Part shown: in pieces, positions 22,501 to 33,024 of the stretch
Layout of the letters: every line of letters begins with the position of its first letter
Position numbering within the stretch: position 1 is the stretch's first letter
NCBI RefSeq assembly: GCF_040954835.1
Contig: NC_090716.1
Coordinates: forward strand, 1,971,605 to 2,035,604
Source of the DNA: Lepisosteus oculatus
Taxonomy: Eukaryota > Chordata > Actinopteri > Semionotiformes > Lepisosteidae
DNA length: 64,000 nt
Direction of reading: 5' to 3'
Notes under the pieces: generated by a model
Told to the model about the DNA's origin: nothing
Seen by the model: only the letters and a program-made list of their open reading frames with translations
The model's database searches: none
Program-made: the position numbers and the translations under genes

Positions 22501-25500
22501 CTCTTGTTGTGAGCAGCACCGGGCCACAGACTGGCCTTCTGAGCAGCACCGGGCCGCAGACCCGTGTTCTGAGCAGCACCGGGCCACAGACTGGCCTTCT
22601 GAGCAGCACCGGGCCGCAGACTCGTGTTCTGAGCAGCACCGGGCCACAGACTGGCCTTCTGAGCAGCACCGGGCCGCAGACTCGTGTTCTGAGCAGCACC
22701 GGGCCACAGACTGGCCTTCTGAGCAGCACCGGGCCCGCAGACCCGTGTTCTGAGCAGCACCGGGCCACAGACCGGCCTTCTGAGCAGCACCGGGCCGCAG
22801 ACTCGTGTTGTGAGCAGCACCGGGCCACAGACCGGCCTTCTGAGCAGCACCGGGCCGCAGACTCGTGTTGTGAGCAGCACCGGGCCACAGACCGGCCTTC
22901 TGAGCAGCACCGGGCCGCAGACTCTTGTTGTGAGCAGCACCGGGCCACAGACTGGCCTTCTGAGCAGCACCGGGCCGCAGACCCGTGTTCTGAGCAGCAC
23001 CGGGCCGCAGACCCGTGTTCTGAGCAGCACCGGGCCACAGACTGGCCTTCTGAGCAGCACCGGGCCGCAGACTCGTGTTCTGAGCAGCACCGGGCCACAG
23101 ACTGGCCTTCTGAGCAGCACCGGGCCGCAGACTCGTTTTCTGAGCAGCACCAGGTCACAGACCGGCCTTCTGAGCAGCACCGGGCCGCAGACTCGTGTTC
23201 TGAGCAGCCCCGGGCCACAGACCGGCCTTCTGAGCAGCACCGGGCCGCAGACTCGTGTTGTGAGCAGCACCGGGCCACAGACCGGCCTTCTGAGCAGCAC
23301 CGGGCCGCAGACTCGTGTTGTGAGCAGCACCGGGCCACAGACCGGCCTTCTGAGCAGCACCGGGCCGCAGACTCGTGTTGTGAGCAGCACCGGGCCGCAG
23401 ACTCGTTTTCTGAGCAGCACCAGGCCACAGACCGGCCTTCTGAGCAGCACCGGGCCGCAGACTGGCCTTCTGAGCAGCACCGGACCACAGACCCGTGTTC
23501 GGAGCAGCACCGGGTCACAGACTGGCCTTCTGAGCAGCACCGGGCCACAGACCCGTGTTCGGAGCAGCACCGACCTGCAGACCCGTGTTCGGAGCAGCAC
23601 CGGGCCGCAGACCCCTATTCTGAGCAGCACCGGGCCTGCAGACCCATATTCTGAGCAGCACCGGGCCACAAACCCATATTGGGAGCAGCACCAGGCTGCA
23701 GACCCGTGTTCGGAGCAGCACTGGGCTGATCATGCCCAGCAGGATCACTCCCAGGAAGCCCTGGCTGCTTCGCGCCGTCAAAGCGTGAGACAGCTCTGGC
23801 CCAAACCAGCTGTTGTCCCAGCAGATGCAGGCAGGACTGAACTCCAGGAAACCCTGGTGGGCCGTTCTATTCCTGCCTCCTGCACACCTACTTCAAACCT
23901 CCGAATCGTTTGTTTTGTTCATAAAAAGGACCGCAAAGAAAATCTGCGAAATCCCGTCCTATGGACAATCCTTTGGGTCCATCTCCCTCGGTCGACTCCT
24001 GAACCGCTGTCTGGAGTCTGGGCCTGTCCTGCAGGGCTGTGGAAAACAGACTCGTCTCCACCAGCGCGTTCAGGGCTTCAGTCTTTGTTGTGTCTTTGGC
24101 TACTCTTTTGGTTTTCACCTGCTCATGAATTAACAGTGTTTCAGAGGAGCCACACTTTGCCACGGAGGGCCTGCTCATTATTAAGGTGACTGGAATCGAG
24201 GCCACTCAGCCCCTGTAGCCTGCCTGGTAGTAAGCAGGTAATTGATCCCAAGACCTCACCCAGCTGTCTCTTGGAAGAAGCCAGGTTATTGGCCTCCACA
24301 ACAAGGCTGGGCAGCTTGTCCCAGACTCCCAGAGCTCCTGGTGTTCGGAACTGCTTCCTGTTCTCGGTTTTAAATGCACTTTCTCGTTGTTTGCACTTTC
24401 ACAAGCGCACGTGCTCGTGGCCTGACCACTCTTACTGCCTGCGGTCGCCCTGCTCTGCTCTGCTTTCTGAAGATGTGGAAACGGGTCTCGCTCTTGCCCT
24501 GCCGTGCTGTCCCGCTTTCTGGGGCGCACCCGCAGTGACCCCCCCGTAAGGGCGTGGACAGATTGGCCCCCTGTCGGCCCCCTGTGATCCGGCTCTGATC
24601 TCTCTCCATCTCTCCGCGCTGCAGGTGGAGTCGGCTGCCAAGGACATCTATGACCGGCTGTGTCATGACTTCGCTGTGAACCAGACCGCCCAGGTCAAGG
24701 AACACCTGGCTGCCATCCACTCTGCGGTGATCAGATAGCTGTCTCCCTTTCTCCCTGTCTGTCTCCCTGCCCATCTGTCTCCCTCTCTCCCTGCCTGTCT
24801 CCCTGCCCCTCTGTCTGCCTCTCTCCCTGTCTGTCTCCCTGCCCATCTGTCTCCCTCTCTCCCTGCCTGTCTCCCTGCCCGTCTGTCTCCCTCTCTCCCT
24901 GCCTGTCTCCCTGCCCGTCTGTCTCCCTCTCTCCCTGCCTGTCTCCCTGCCCGTCTGTCTCCCTCTCTCCCTGCCTGTCTCCCTGCCCGTCTGTCTCCCT
25001 CTCTCCCTGCCTGTCTCCCTGCCCGTCTGTCTCCCTCTCTCCCTGCCTGTCTCCCTGCCTGCCTGTCTCCCTCTCTCCCTGTCTGTCTCCCTGCCTGCCT
25101 GTCTCCCTCTCTCCCTGTCTGTCTCCCTGCCTGCCTGTCTCCCTCTCTCCCTGTCTGTCTCCCTGCCCGTCTGTCTCCCTCTCTCCCTGTCTGTCTCCCT
25201 GCCCGTCTGTCTCCCTCTCTCCCTGTCTGTCTCCCTGCCTGCCTGTCTCCCTCTCTCCCTGTCTGTCTCCCTGCCTGCCTGTCTCCCTCTCTCCCTGTCT
25301 GTCTCCCTGCCCGTCTGTCTCCCTCTCTCCCTGTCTGTCTCCCTGCCTGTCTGTCTCCCTCTCTCCCTGCCTGTCTCCCTGCCTGTCTGTCTCCCTCTCT
25401 CCCTGTCTGTCTCTCTGCCTGTCTGTCTGCCTAGCTGGCAGAATGGTTTGTGTCAGTCTGTCTCCCTGTCTCCTCATATGTCTCCCTTTCTCCCGGTCAA

Positions 25501-25509
25501 TCTGTCAAT

Positions 25510-25547
<38 letters not shown>

Positions 25548-28500
25548 AGCTGGCCCCCTGGTGTGTGTCTGTGTGCTGTCCTCTCTCTCTCCTCATGTCC
25601 GTGTGGTTTGTGTCTTCAGTCTCTGCAGGCAGCTCGCCAGCTAGGGACGGTTCCCAGCAGAGTGCCTTTCTCCCTCCTGCACACTTTCCCCCCATTTTAC
25701 CAGAGACTCCCATCCCAAATCAAGAGTGTAAAAAGGACAGATTATTGCAGCTCTTAAAAGTTTTTTTAAATGCTTCTGGGACAAAGATCCCAGAGTCATC
25801 TGAGACCGCCCTATGTGCATGAGGGCGATCCTGAGCTGTCCTGGTTTTACAGTTTTCCTGCTGTGGCAGAGATCTTCCCACCCTGCACGGCCAGAGACTG
25901 GAGGAGGTCACGTGCTCAGCTGACATGCGAGCGCACAAAGAGGTATGGACATACTGTACTGCGCTACAGTGCATACATGCTGTACAGCACCTACATACCG
26001 TACATACATGCATATATAGAGTACATATAAACAGCTCATACATGCATACATTCAGCACATACCTGCATATACAGTATACAGCACAAACACTACATGTATA
26101 CATACATATGTACAGCACATACATACATACAGCCATACATACATGCATATGTACAGCACATACACTATGTACAGCACAAACATGCATACATACAGCCATA
26201 CATACAGCACATAGATGCATACATACAGCACATACATGCATACATACAGCACATACATATATATGTACAGCACATACACTATGTAAAGGACATAGATGCA
26301 TACATACAGCCATACATACATGCATACATACAGCACATACATGTATATGTACAGCACATACACTGTGTACAGCACATAGATGCATACATACAACATAAAC
26401 ATACATTCAGACATAAGGAAAAAGAGGATGAATATCAGTTGCCAAAAGAAGGTGCTGTGATTGGAGGCGAATGGGACTGCCGATCCGGGAAGAGAAAAAC
26501 GTTCCTTATTCAGACGTGGGGAATCACCTTTCCCATATCTGTTCACTTCCAAAGCACAGAGCGGGGGACCCAGCCCTGACACAGTCCCAGCTGGGAGTCA
26601 GGATAGCAGAGACTCCCGGGCTAAGGCTGGCTCGGCATGAGATCGCCCACAAGTCCTCCTGTCTGGGACGATCCTCCCACACCAGACTGAGCGTTCCTGC
26701 ATTCTCTCGAGAGCGCCGAAGCTTACAGGCTCCCGATACCACAAATCACCCACTGGGCATTTTATTACCACTCCCTGGCCTCCACTTGGCACATCTCAAT
26801 TAGCCTGGTAATCAATGAGCCATCCCAAAATAGAGAGTAGAAATAGTAACCAGAAATTCCCCATTTAAACAGAGGGCAGTGCTTAAACAGTGTCCATTGA
26901 TTTTGGAGGGAATAGATAGGAGTCCCCCTCGCTTTCCTCTCTCACCCATGCCCTGGTCCCTGTGTGACCCTCGAATCCTTCCTGCCCCACCCAGTTCTTT
27001 GCTCCTTCCCGGTCTCTTCATCTCCGGTCTCCTCTTGCACGCTCTCTGAGGACCGATCCCACTCCTCTCTGATACCGCAGAACAGCTGCTGTCAGCTGGA
27101 AGCACTTCTCCGAGATGGATACCTATTGGCTCGTAAATGGATCTGCCCCCCCCCAGGGGGGGGTGGGGGTGGGGGAGCACGAGAGTGTTGATTGCTCTTC
27201 CAGTCAGCGCTGCCCACTGGGACCACCTCCTGGTTGTAATGAAAGAGATAACAGGACAGGAGAGGAAAAGGGGGACACCGTTGGGCGGTCAGTGTTTCCA
27301 CAGTGCTTTAGGTAACCTGTCAGGGCTTCCTGATTCCTGCCTACCAGAGGGAGACATTAGGCCATCATGTCATGTCATTTGCCAAACCACTTTATACCAC
27401 ACAGTGTCGGGGGAAGCCAGATCCTACCTGGCAAGCAACAGCGCAAGGCAGGGTACACCCTGGAAGGGACGCCAGTCCATCGCAGGGCAAGTGCAAGCCA
27501 ATCATACATGGGGACAGTTTGGAGGCCGTGGTAAAGGCCGAGGGGGGAAAATTTGGCCTGGACACCGGGATAACTCCCTACTATTATCGGGAAACGCCAG
27601 GGGATCTTTAAGGACCACTGAGAGTCAGGACCTCGGTTTAACGTCTCATCCAAAAGATGGCACCCACTACTGTACAGTGTCCCCGCCACCATAGCAGGGC
27701 ATTAGGATCCACACAGACCGCAGAGTGGGTGCCACCTGTTGGTCCGTTAGTCCATCAGTTCTCAGGTCTCTTTCGTGTGTCAGTGGCTAATGCCTTGAAC
27801 AGGAGGGGACAGGACAGGTCCAGCTGAGTAGGATCTCCTCCACAGGGCCTCGAACCTGAGGGATAAAAGCAGGGATCCCCAGTCCTGGTGCTGAAGGGCT
27901 GCAGGATGTCTAGGTCTCCAGGTCTCCACTACCAGGCAGCAGCTGAAGAGCTGGTCCAGTTCATTAGCTGAGCCAGGTCGTTCTGAGCCGAGCTGGCCTG
28001 AACCCCTGGGGACAAAGCAGTCCCCCCCAGGACCCGGACTGGGCACCCCTGATTCCGCCTGTCAGTCAACTTGTGTCTGCTGAGGTCCAAGCACCAGGAG
28101 CTGTTGAAGGACAGTAGAGTCCTGATTCTCTGATTTAAACGGAACCGATAGTATGTCAGATAATGTGGAAACTGAATAGACACAGATGAATAGAACTGCA
28201 GTATAAGTAGGAAATCTGGTTTATTAATCTACTGTAGATCAGAGCTTTCTCTTGAAGGATCGGACCTGTGATAGGCACGCCCTTATCCCCTTGCTGCGTG
28301 AAGCACAAGAACAGAGCTTCACTGACCTTTCCCTTTAATTTCTTCAGCGTTTTTCCCTGTCCCTCAGTTCTTCAGCTGAGCGCCACTTTTCTGTCTCGTT
28401 TCTCGTTTTGTCGCATTTCTCAAATAAAATTATATATACGAGCGCAAACGAGCGAGCGAGGCTACATCAATGGCAGTATTTGACGCACTGAGAATGGGAC

Positions 28501-30916
28501 TGGGCAAAACATCATGCGTGCGCACGCTTACGGTACATAGCACGTATGTATACACAGTAGCGTGTTGATTGCTGTGGCAGATAATTTGAGACTGGACCAC
28601 ACGTTCTTCTGAGTCTCTAACAAAAGGCACTGCGCTGCCTTGTCCTCTCACCCCATCCAGGACTGCTTGCTGGCGATCGGACACTTCCTGCACAAACACC
28701 TGGATATCTGCTGGACGCTGATCCTGGCCACGGCCACAATCGCAGTGAGTGCCCCCCTCTCACTCTAGGCTCCCACTGCACGCCCCAGTTGCCCGATGCA
28801 GGTCTTTCAGGGTGCTGTTCCTTGCAAAGTGTCATCACTGCTCATGCCAGCAAGCAGTAGGTGGTAGTTCACCCATCTGGCTGCACAAACGAAACCCAGC
28901 ACGAGCTCCTGGCCTGCAGACAAAGATAGGAAGCAGACAGCTGTGCAGTGGGGGTGCTGTGTCTGTGTCTCTCTTGACCTTTGTGTTTGTAAGCCTGCCC
29001 TCCTAGATGGAAATCAGTGAAGCTGCCTCTTCATTCATTCTGCACTGTTATACAACTGAGGAAGAGGGCTGCAGATTGAGTAAATACAAAGCAGATGAGA
29101 ACGGAAAACGACTCTGCTGAAGGAAAGTGGCGAGCCCTGAGAAACGCGACCCCGGGCAATGGAATGTTTCGGAATGAGCGCGGGAGGAAGGGGTTTCCTC
29201 TGGGAGTGACAGCGGGGACGCCCTGCCCACGTGACGCCGGAGCAACCTTCTCCTCCGCTCCGCCAGGCCCTCGTGCTTCTGCTGTCGGATTTCCTCGTAC
29301 GCTGGGCGTACGGGCTCGTCTATCTTCCACTGCTCCTCGCTCCCCCTGAGGACCCACCCATAGAGCAGTGTGGGCACCTGCCGCGGGTCTGGCGTGGCGC
29401 TCACCGATAACTCAGCGAGGGCAGCCACTGCCCTGGTGGCCACCAGCCCCACCGCGTCGGCCGCCTCTTGGGCAGTCTGTCACGGGAGCCGGTCCTGACT
29501 CCCGGGAGATGCGTAGTAAAGACCCCTACGCGGGTGGTATAATCGGGAAGGGGCTGGAGAAGAGGGAGGACACGGCGCGGGTCAGGACGCGAAGACAGAC
29601 TGGGGGGGCGGTGACGGCACTGGTCCGGTACTCGGGGGAGGGGGGGCGTAGCGAGAGAGTCCAGGAGGAAGTCCAACAAGGGGAATCGGGGCGCAGTTTG
29701 GGGGATCCATCCAGACAAACACGGGGAACAGGGATCCAGGAACTGAGAAGGTTAAAAACCGTAACGGAGCCAGGCATTCCGAGCCCCGGACTCAGGACAC
29801 CTGGGGAAGAGGCCTTCTTCTAAGCCAGTGGACAGGCGGGCCTTCAGACGTCCGTCTTCCAATACTGAGCCCAGAACAGCAGAGAATAGCACAGTAGAAA
29901 AGGTAACGAGACACAGGTGTGGGAACTTAAACTAACCAGAATACAAAAGGGTAGGAGCGCCCTCTAGAGGAGGGAAGATGATCGCGACGCAGTCATGTGC
30001 CACTGGATGAGGCATCTCAGCCACACATGGCTGCAGAGCCCAGACGAGGAGCCGTGAAGCCAGGACCCTCCTGGCAGGGTGGCCAGTATCCTGGGAGGCT
30101 GGCCGACAGTGGCAGTGGGCCCATGTTGACTGTTAAAGGGGAACCGCAGTCCCAATTTCTCAGACCGATGTTTCAGTCTCAGTAACATAATCAATTCATT
30201 GACTTTTTTAGAAAAGAAAATGGCAAATTTCAAATGAAGCATAAAATGGGGAACTTTGTGAAAGCACTGTAAGTCGCCACGTCGTCCAAACTCCCTCGCA
30301 TCCGAGTTCATGATGTGAGGCGGCCCTTCCTGCTCACTAGTCCCTGTCATGCCTGATGTTCTGTGATGTACGAGCGAAGGAGTGCAGGTTGTGCAGCAGA
30401 CATTTCACTGCAGAGATGTTCCACCATGATCTGCAGGCAGAGTTCACAAGCAGTATTTGTCAGCAAAACCGTCTCGAAATTGAGAGCAATATTTCTATGG
30501 GATTAAAAGAGATGGGCTCACAAGCCTGCTTGTTTACAGTGCAATAGGGCTGCTTCACCTCACCAGAAGTTTTGTTGCCTCGTTCTGAATGGCACTGCGC
30601 ATACCTGGAAGCTTGGTTTATTTTGTGATGTAAATGGAAGGTTGTAGACGTGTTAATTGTGGTTTGAAATGCGCTCACCCATACTGTTTCTTTCTATCCC
30701 CAAAATACAAACATAGCGTGGGAGTTCCTCTTTAGAGTGACTAAGCTACAGATGCCTGATGTTGTTACTGCCTCAAATTCTTTCAGCACGTTTTCCTTTC
30801 CTTTCCAGCTCAGCGGCCTGTTCCTGACCTCCTCCCTCTATTTCTCCGTGAGACTGGCCGAATCTTGGAACAGGAAAGGGAAATATACGCTGGCAGGGTG
30901 TACGGACAGCATGTGA
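16531..30916 (+). CDS. TSPAN32: TSPAN32 (PHEMX-like tetraspanin), complete gene, 8 coding exons
   Basis: Joining 16531-16596, 17848-17962, 20063-20160, 21679-21753, 24625-24726, 25853-25942, 28661-28744 and 30809-30916 gives 738 bp, or 245 residues plus stop, in frame with AG and GT at every junction. The product is a four-pass tetraspanin, a plasma-membrane organiser; in mammals TSPAN32 acts in blood cells. TM1 spans exons 1-2, TM2 is in exon 3, TM3 in exon 4 and TM4 in exons 7-8. The large extracellular loop has four cysteines: CCG at 155-157, C173 and C184. AAIHSAFSCCG, KEDCLLAIGHFLHKH and RKGKYTL match the human TSPAN32 segments AAIQDVFLCCG, REDCLQGIRSFLRTH and RKGKYTL as I recall them. 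The C-terminal tail is much shorter than in human. The position just upstream of CD81 on the same strand agrees with human 11p15.5. Confidence 0.9.
17130..17525. repeat. Old dispersed repeat in TSPAN32 intron 1
   Basis: The stretch begins TATTTTATATAGCGCCTTTAAA and continues through GTTTGAGTCTGGATCTGAAGG and GAGAGTTCCAGAGTTTTGG. These phrases occur in a common fish SINE/LINE-tail repeat as I remember it. The exact family is uncertain. Confidence 0.5.
17542..17658. repeat. Second palindromic Penelope-like repeat, with hammerhead-like core
   Basis: This is a shorter relative of 15540-15678 in TSPAN32 intron 1, with inverted arms starting AAAGGTTTATTCCCCGCTGA and ending GGGAACAAACCTTTAC. On the plus strand it reads CTGAAGAAGGCTCCACGGCT followed by GAAAC, which has the CUGANGA...GAAA layout of a hammerhead ribozyme core. 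Confidence 0.5.
17848..17962 (+). CDS. TSPAN32: TSPAN32 coding exon 2
   Basis: This exon of 115 bp begins after TCTGCAG and encodes LLGLAVLVLVVWTGRDG, the rest of TM1, then the small extracellular loop up to SRYSAFPHA. It ends in phase 1 at GTAAGT. Length and phase equal CD81 exon 2. Confidence 0.88.
19650..19870 (-). repeat. Possible LINE 3' fragment
   Basis: GTGTGCACAAGTGCAATGAA followed by ACGCTTATT resembles the 3' UTR of common fish LINEs that insert with a TTTATTGTCA-type end. Only this short stretch is recognisable. Confidence 0.3.
20063..20160 (+). CDS. TSPAN32: TSPAN32 coding exon 3
   Basis: This exon of 98 bp encodes TM2 (VGSPLGALLLAVAALCSLG) and the short inner loop VYRESEGLLGM, which corresponds to CYGAIQESQCLLGT of CD81. 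It ends in phase 0 at GTGAGT. Confidence 0.88.
21155..21470 (-). repeat. LINE-like 3' UTR with 27-bp internal repeats
   Basis: AAGTTCACGTTTATTGTCAT marks the reverse of a LINE-type 3' end. It is followed by about four to five units of roughly 27 bp with ACAACAACAGGCAATGTGCA (21310-21425). The element lies in TSPAN32 intron 3, 200 bp before exon 4. Confidence 0.55.
21679..21753 (+). CDS. TSPAN32: TSPAN32 coding exon 4
   Basis: This exon of 75 bp encodes TM3 (GVVCLGVLVCGSAQGAAW) and RQARGME at the start of the large loop. The acceptor is GCGCTCAG and the donor GTGAGT. Length and phase equal CD81 exon 4. Confidence 0.85.
22361..23727. repeat. 30-bp minisatellite, ~45 copies, TSPAN32 intron 4
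   Basis: About 1.37 kb of near-perfect units read GAGCAGCACCGGGCCRCAGA plus ten variable bases. Two subtypes (CYGGCCTTCT and CTCGTGTTST) mostly alternate, making a 60-bp higher-order unit. One extra C at about 22735 shifts the register. Since 30 is a multiple of three and the unit has no stop, the array produces 427- to 476-codon open frames that are not genes. Confidence 0.95.
24186..24415. repeat. Dispersed repeat (TTGTCCCAGACTCCCA type), copy 1
   Basis: GGCTGGGCAGCTTGTCCCAG and CTTCCTGTTCTCGGTTTTAA recur in similar form at 33025-33195, and a weaker trace lies near 3118-3160. It is a diverged interspersed repeat of unknown class. Confidence 0.55.
24625..24726 (+). CDS. TSPAN32: TSPAN32 coding exon 5
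   Basis: This exon of 102 bp encodes the A-B helix part of the large extracellular loop (VESAAKDIYDRL to EHLAAIHSA) with one N-glycosylation sequon (NQT). The donor is the weak GTGATC, and a pyrimidine minisatellite starts a few bases beyond it. Confidence 0.87.
24733..25436. repeat. 36-bp pyrimidine-rich minisatellite at 5' end of TSPAN32 intron 5
   Basis: About nineteen units of 36 bp are made of GTCTGTCTCCCTCTCTCCCT and GCCTGTCTCCCTGCCC-like halves. The array starts seven bases after the exon 5 donor. The sense transcript is an almost pure CU tract rich in UCUCU, the kind of site bound by PTB proteins. Confidence 0.95.
25508..25548. repeat. CTGC(CTGC)n microsatellite
   Basis: A short GCCT tetranucleotide run follows the 36-bp array in TSPAN32 intron 5. 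Confidence 0.85.
25853..25942 (+). CDS. TSPAN32: TSPAN32 coding exon 6 (CCG exon)
   Basis: This exon of 90 bp begins after GGTTTTACAG and encodes FSCCGRDLPTLHGQRLEEV then TCSADMRAHKE. It carries the tetraspanin CCG signature and the third loop cysteine. It ends in phase 0 at GTATGG. It is easy to miss because the open frame is short. Confidence 0.87.
25965..26415. repeat. CATA/CAGCACATA microsatellite, TSPAN32 intron 6
   Basis: An imperfect array carries ACATACATACAGCACATACA and variants. It starts about 25 bases after exon 6. Confidence 0.9.
27413..27515 (-). repeat. Old SINE/LINE fragment (CCAGTCCATCGCAGGGCA)
   Basis: ACACCCTGGAAGGGACGCCA followed by GTCCATCGCAGGGCA is a phrase common to many fish and amphibian interspersed repeats. 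It directly precedes a degraded 5S-SINE copy. Confidence 0.5.
27522..27745 (-). repeat. 5S-SINE, diverged partial copy
   Basis: Central part of the 5S-SINE in minus orientation, with many substitutions. It runs from GGTAAAGGCC through GTCAGGACCTCGGTTTAACG to CAGGGCATTAGGATCCACAC. Confidence 0.7.
28661..28744 (+). CDS. TSPAN32: TSPAN32 coding exon 7
   Basis: This exon of 84 bp encodes DCLLAIGHFLHKHLDICWTL and then ILATATIA: the fourth loop cysteine, the helix before TM4, and the first half of TM4. The acceptor is CCCCATCCAG and the donor GTGAGT. Confidence 0.88.
30134..30735. mobile_element. Non-autonomous DNA element (MITE-like), copy 1
   Basis: A 602-bp element in TSPAN32 intron 7 has imperfect inverted ends (TTAAAGGGGAACCGC at the left and, read inward from the right, CTAAAGAGGAACTCC). 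The interior, including GGCGGCCCTTCCTGCTCACT and GTGCAGCAGACATTTCACTG, recurs at 33195-33745 and 45451-45922. It has no transposase ORF. Its superfamily is undetermined. Confidence 0.6.
30809..30916 (+). CDS. TSPAN32: TSPAN32 coding exon 8 with stop
   Basis: This exon of 108 bp encodes LSGLFLTSSLYFSVRLAESW (end of TM4), NRKGKYTLAGCTDSM and TGA. RKGKYTL is shared with human TSPAN32. The human protein continues for about 90 more residues, which are absent here. Confidence 0.88.
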   Translation, partial: LSGLFLTSSLYFSVRLAESWNRKGKYTLAGCTDSM

Positions 30917-30924
30917 ATCACCGT

Positions 30925-31250
30925 GTGCACACACCACACCCACATGCCACACACGCATGAAGAGACAGCCGCACACACACACGTCACATGCACACAGGTG
31001 CACACAGGTGCACACTCGCACGCGCACAGACGCACAAATGCCACGTGCACACAAATGCACACTTGCACGCGCATACACGCACACCCCCGAGGACACGCAC
31101 GCGCACTTGCACGCACACATGCCGCACGCACGCACGCCACACGCACACAAAGACGCACGCGCTCCACACACGCATGAAGATGTGTGCGCGCGCACAAACA
31201 CACGCACCACACCACATGCACAGAGACGCACGCCCACACACCACACAGGC
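30925..31250. repeat. CACACGCACG-type microsatellite
   Basis: An imperfect CA/CG dinucleotide repeat such as ACACGCACACCACACAC starts about ten bases after the TSPAN32 stop codon. All reading frames through it stay open by chance. Confidence 0.9.
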
Positions 31251-31738
31251 ATGTACCCCTACTCCCGCAGAGCTGCCTCTGACCTGCAGCCCTTCCTGAG
31301 AACTGGAGAGAAAGTCCTGCCTCTGTCCCAGCTCTCCCCACTGGGGTGTCACTGTGAACGGTGAACACTGGGACACAATGTTAGGACCCAGAATAAGGGG
31401 AGCCCTGGTTTAGTTGTCAAATATACAGTATAACTAGTCCATCATGGGCAAATGAATCGACGGTATGTCAGATCAAAGCTTACTGGACCACTTGACACCT
31501 CTTGTATGGCTCTAAGGCAACAAAGATTTCACAGCCCACTTTGTGCTACTAGTTGGGTTTTGCGAAATCTAGCATGAAGTTGAGGTTACGATGAAGAATT
31601 CAGATAATCAAAGGTGTGTTTCACATGTTTAACAATTGATTCACGGTGCCTGGCCGTGACTGCGATCGAAGCACCTTTCTGGGTAAGCGCTGTTTCGCTG
31701 ACTTTGAAGACAGGAGGTTAAGTTACTTAATTCCCCAC

Positions 31739-32262
31739 CCTTCTATAGCGCTTTTCTGGACACCCCACTCAGAGCTCTTTACAGGTCATGGGGATCCCCT
31801 CCACCCCCCCAGTGTGCAGCCCCACCTGGATGATGCTCCAGTCCTCTCACACACACCAGCTCTCAGTGGGGAGGAGAGCAGAGTGATGAAGCCAGTTCAG
31901 AGATGGGGGTTATTAGGAGGCCATGACTGGTAAAGGCCAGGGGGAAATTTGGCTGGGGTTACACCCCTACTCTTCTCGAGAAACGCCCTGGGATTGTTAA
32001 TGACCACAGAGAGTCAGGACCTCAGTTTTACATCTTATCTGAAGGATAGTGTAGTAGTAATAGTAATAGTGTAGTGTCCCCGTCACCATACTAGGGCATG
32101 AGGACCCACACAGACCGCAGGGTGAGCGCCCCCTACTGGCCCCACTAACACCTCTTCCAGCAGCAACCTTAGCTTTCCCAGGAGGTCTCCCATCCAGGTA
32201 CTGACCAGGCTCACACTGCTGAGCTCCAGGGGGGCTACCAGGAGGGACCTGCAGGGCGATTA
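31739..32262 (-). repeat. 5S-SINE, full-length
   Basis: This minus-strand copy runs from CTATAGCGCTTTTCTGGACA to the 5S-like head (reverse of CTGGATGGGAGACCTCCTGG). A short AGTAGTAATAGTA expansion lies in the middle near 32048-32072. Confidence 0.85.
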
Positions 32263-33024
32263 CACTTTCAGCCATCAATCGAGTTCCACTTGTTTGCCCA
32301 AACGGAGCAGGGAGTCTGGGACAAGCTCCCCAGCCAGGTGCTTAAAGCCGATCCCCCGGACGTACTCAAGAAACGACAGGACGATATTGCCGGATGACTT
32401 AACTAGTGCAGGACGGATGGACAGAATCGCCTCTTCGCGTCGTAAGCGATCTTCTGTTCTCGTGCAAGGGCAAAGAGGTTTTTGTCTAGATTCACTGGTA
32501 ACCCAGTTCTCCAGCAGAGTTGTTTCTTTTCCAAGGCCTGAATCTCTCTCTCTTTCTCTTTCTCTTTTTCCATCTCCAGTCAGCTGACTCACTCCTCCCC
32601 TTGAAACACAGTCCCCATCCTGCGCCAGAGCTACAGGGTGGTGTCAGCTTATTGCAGCAGTAATATACCGATTCCACCAATGGCTGGCCTAATTACTCTT
32701 CTGTGTCAGCTTGGCTTGCATCAGCAAGGCAGGCCAGTGTGGACTACAACATGCTAAGTGCGTGTCCTGGCCCCACAGGCCAGCTGAGATTTGTACAAAC
32801 ACTGATACTCTTAGCCTCCCTCCTTCTCCAGCTCTTATAATTTGGCAGAGAGTCCGTTTTGTGTTTAGTCTCATGCATGATAATGATGTCTAAGGAATCA
32901 CTGGACTGTTGCAGCCATTTCTATATCACGCAGGGAAAGATGCAGAGACGTTCCACCAGGTGCACTGGAAAAATTCAGACGGGAGCAATTACATTAGAGC
33001 AGTTACAAACGAGGGGAAGCCATT

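Noticed and set aside
22361..23727. CRISPR-like array of regular 30-bp repeats
   Set aside because: The repeats are directly tandem, with no unique spacers and no cas genes, in a vertebrate intron.
22239..24189. Open frames of 427-476 codons on both strands
   Set aside because: They are produced by the 30-bp minisatellite, whose unit length is a multiple of three and lacks stops. There is no conserved domain, and the array lies inside a TSPAN32 intron.
24731..25477. 248-codon minus-strand frame of ERETDRQGDRQG repeats
   Set aside because: It is an artefact of the 36-bp pyrimidine minisatellite read on the reverse strand.
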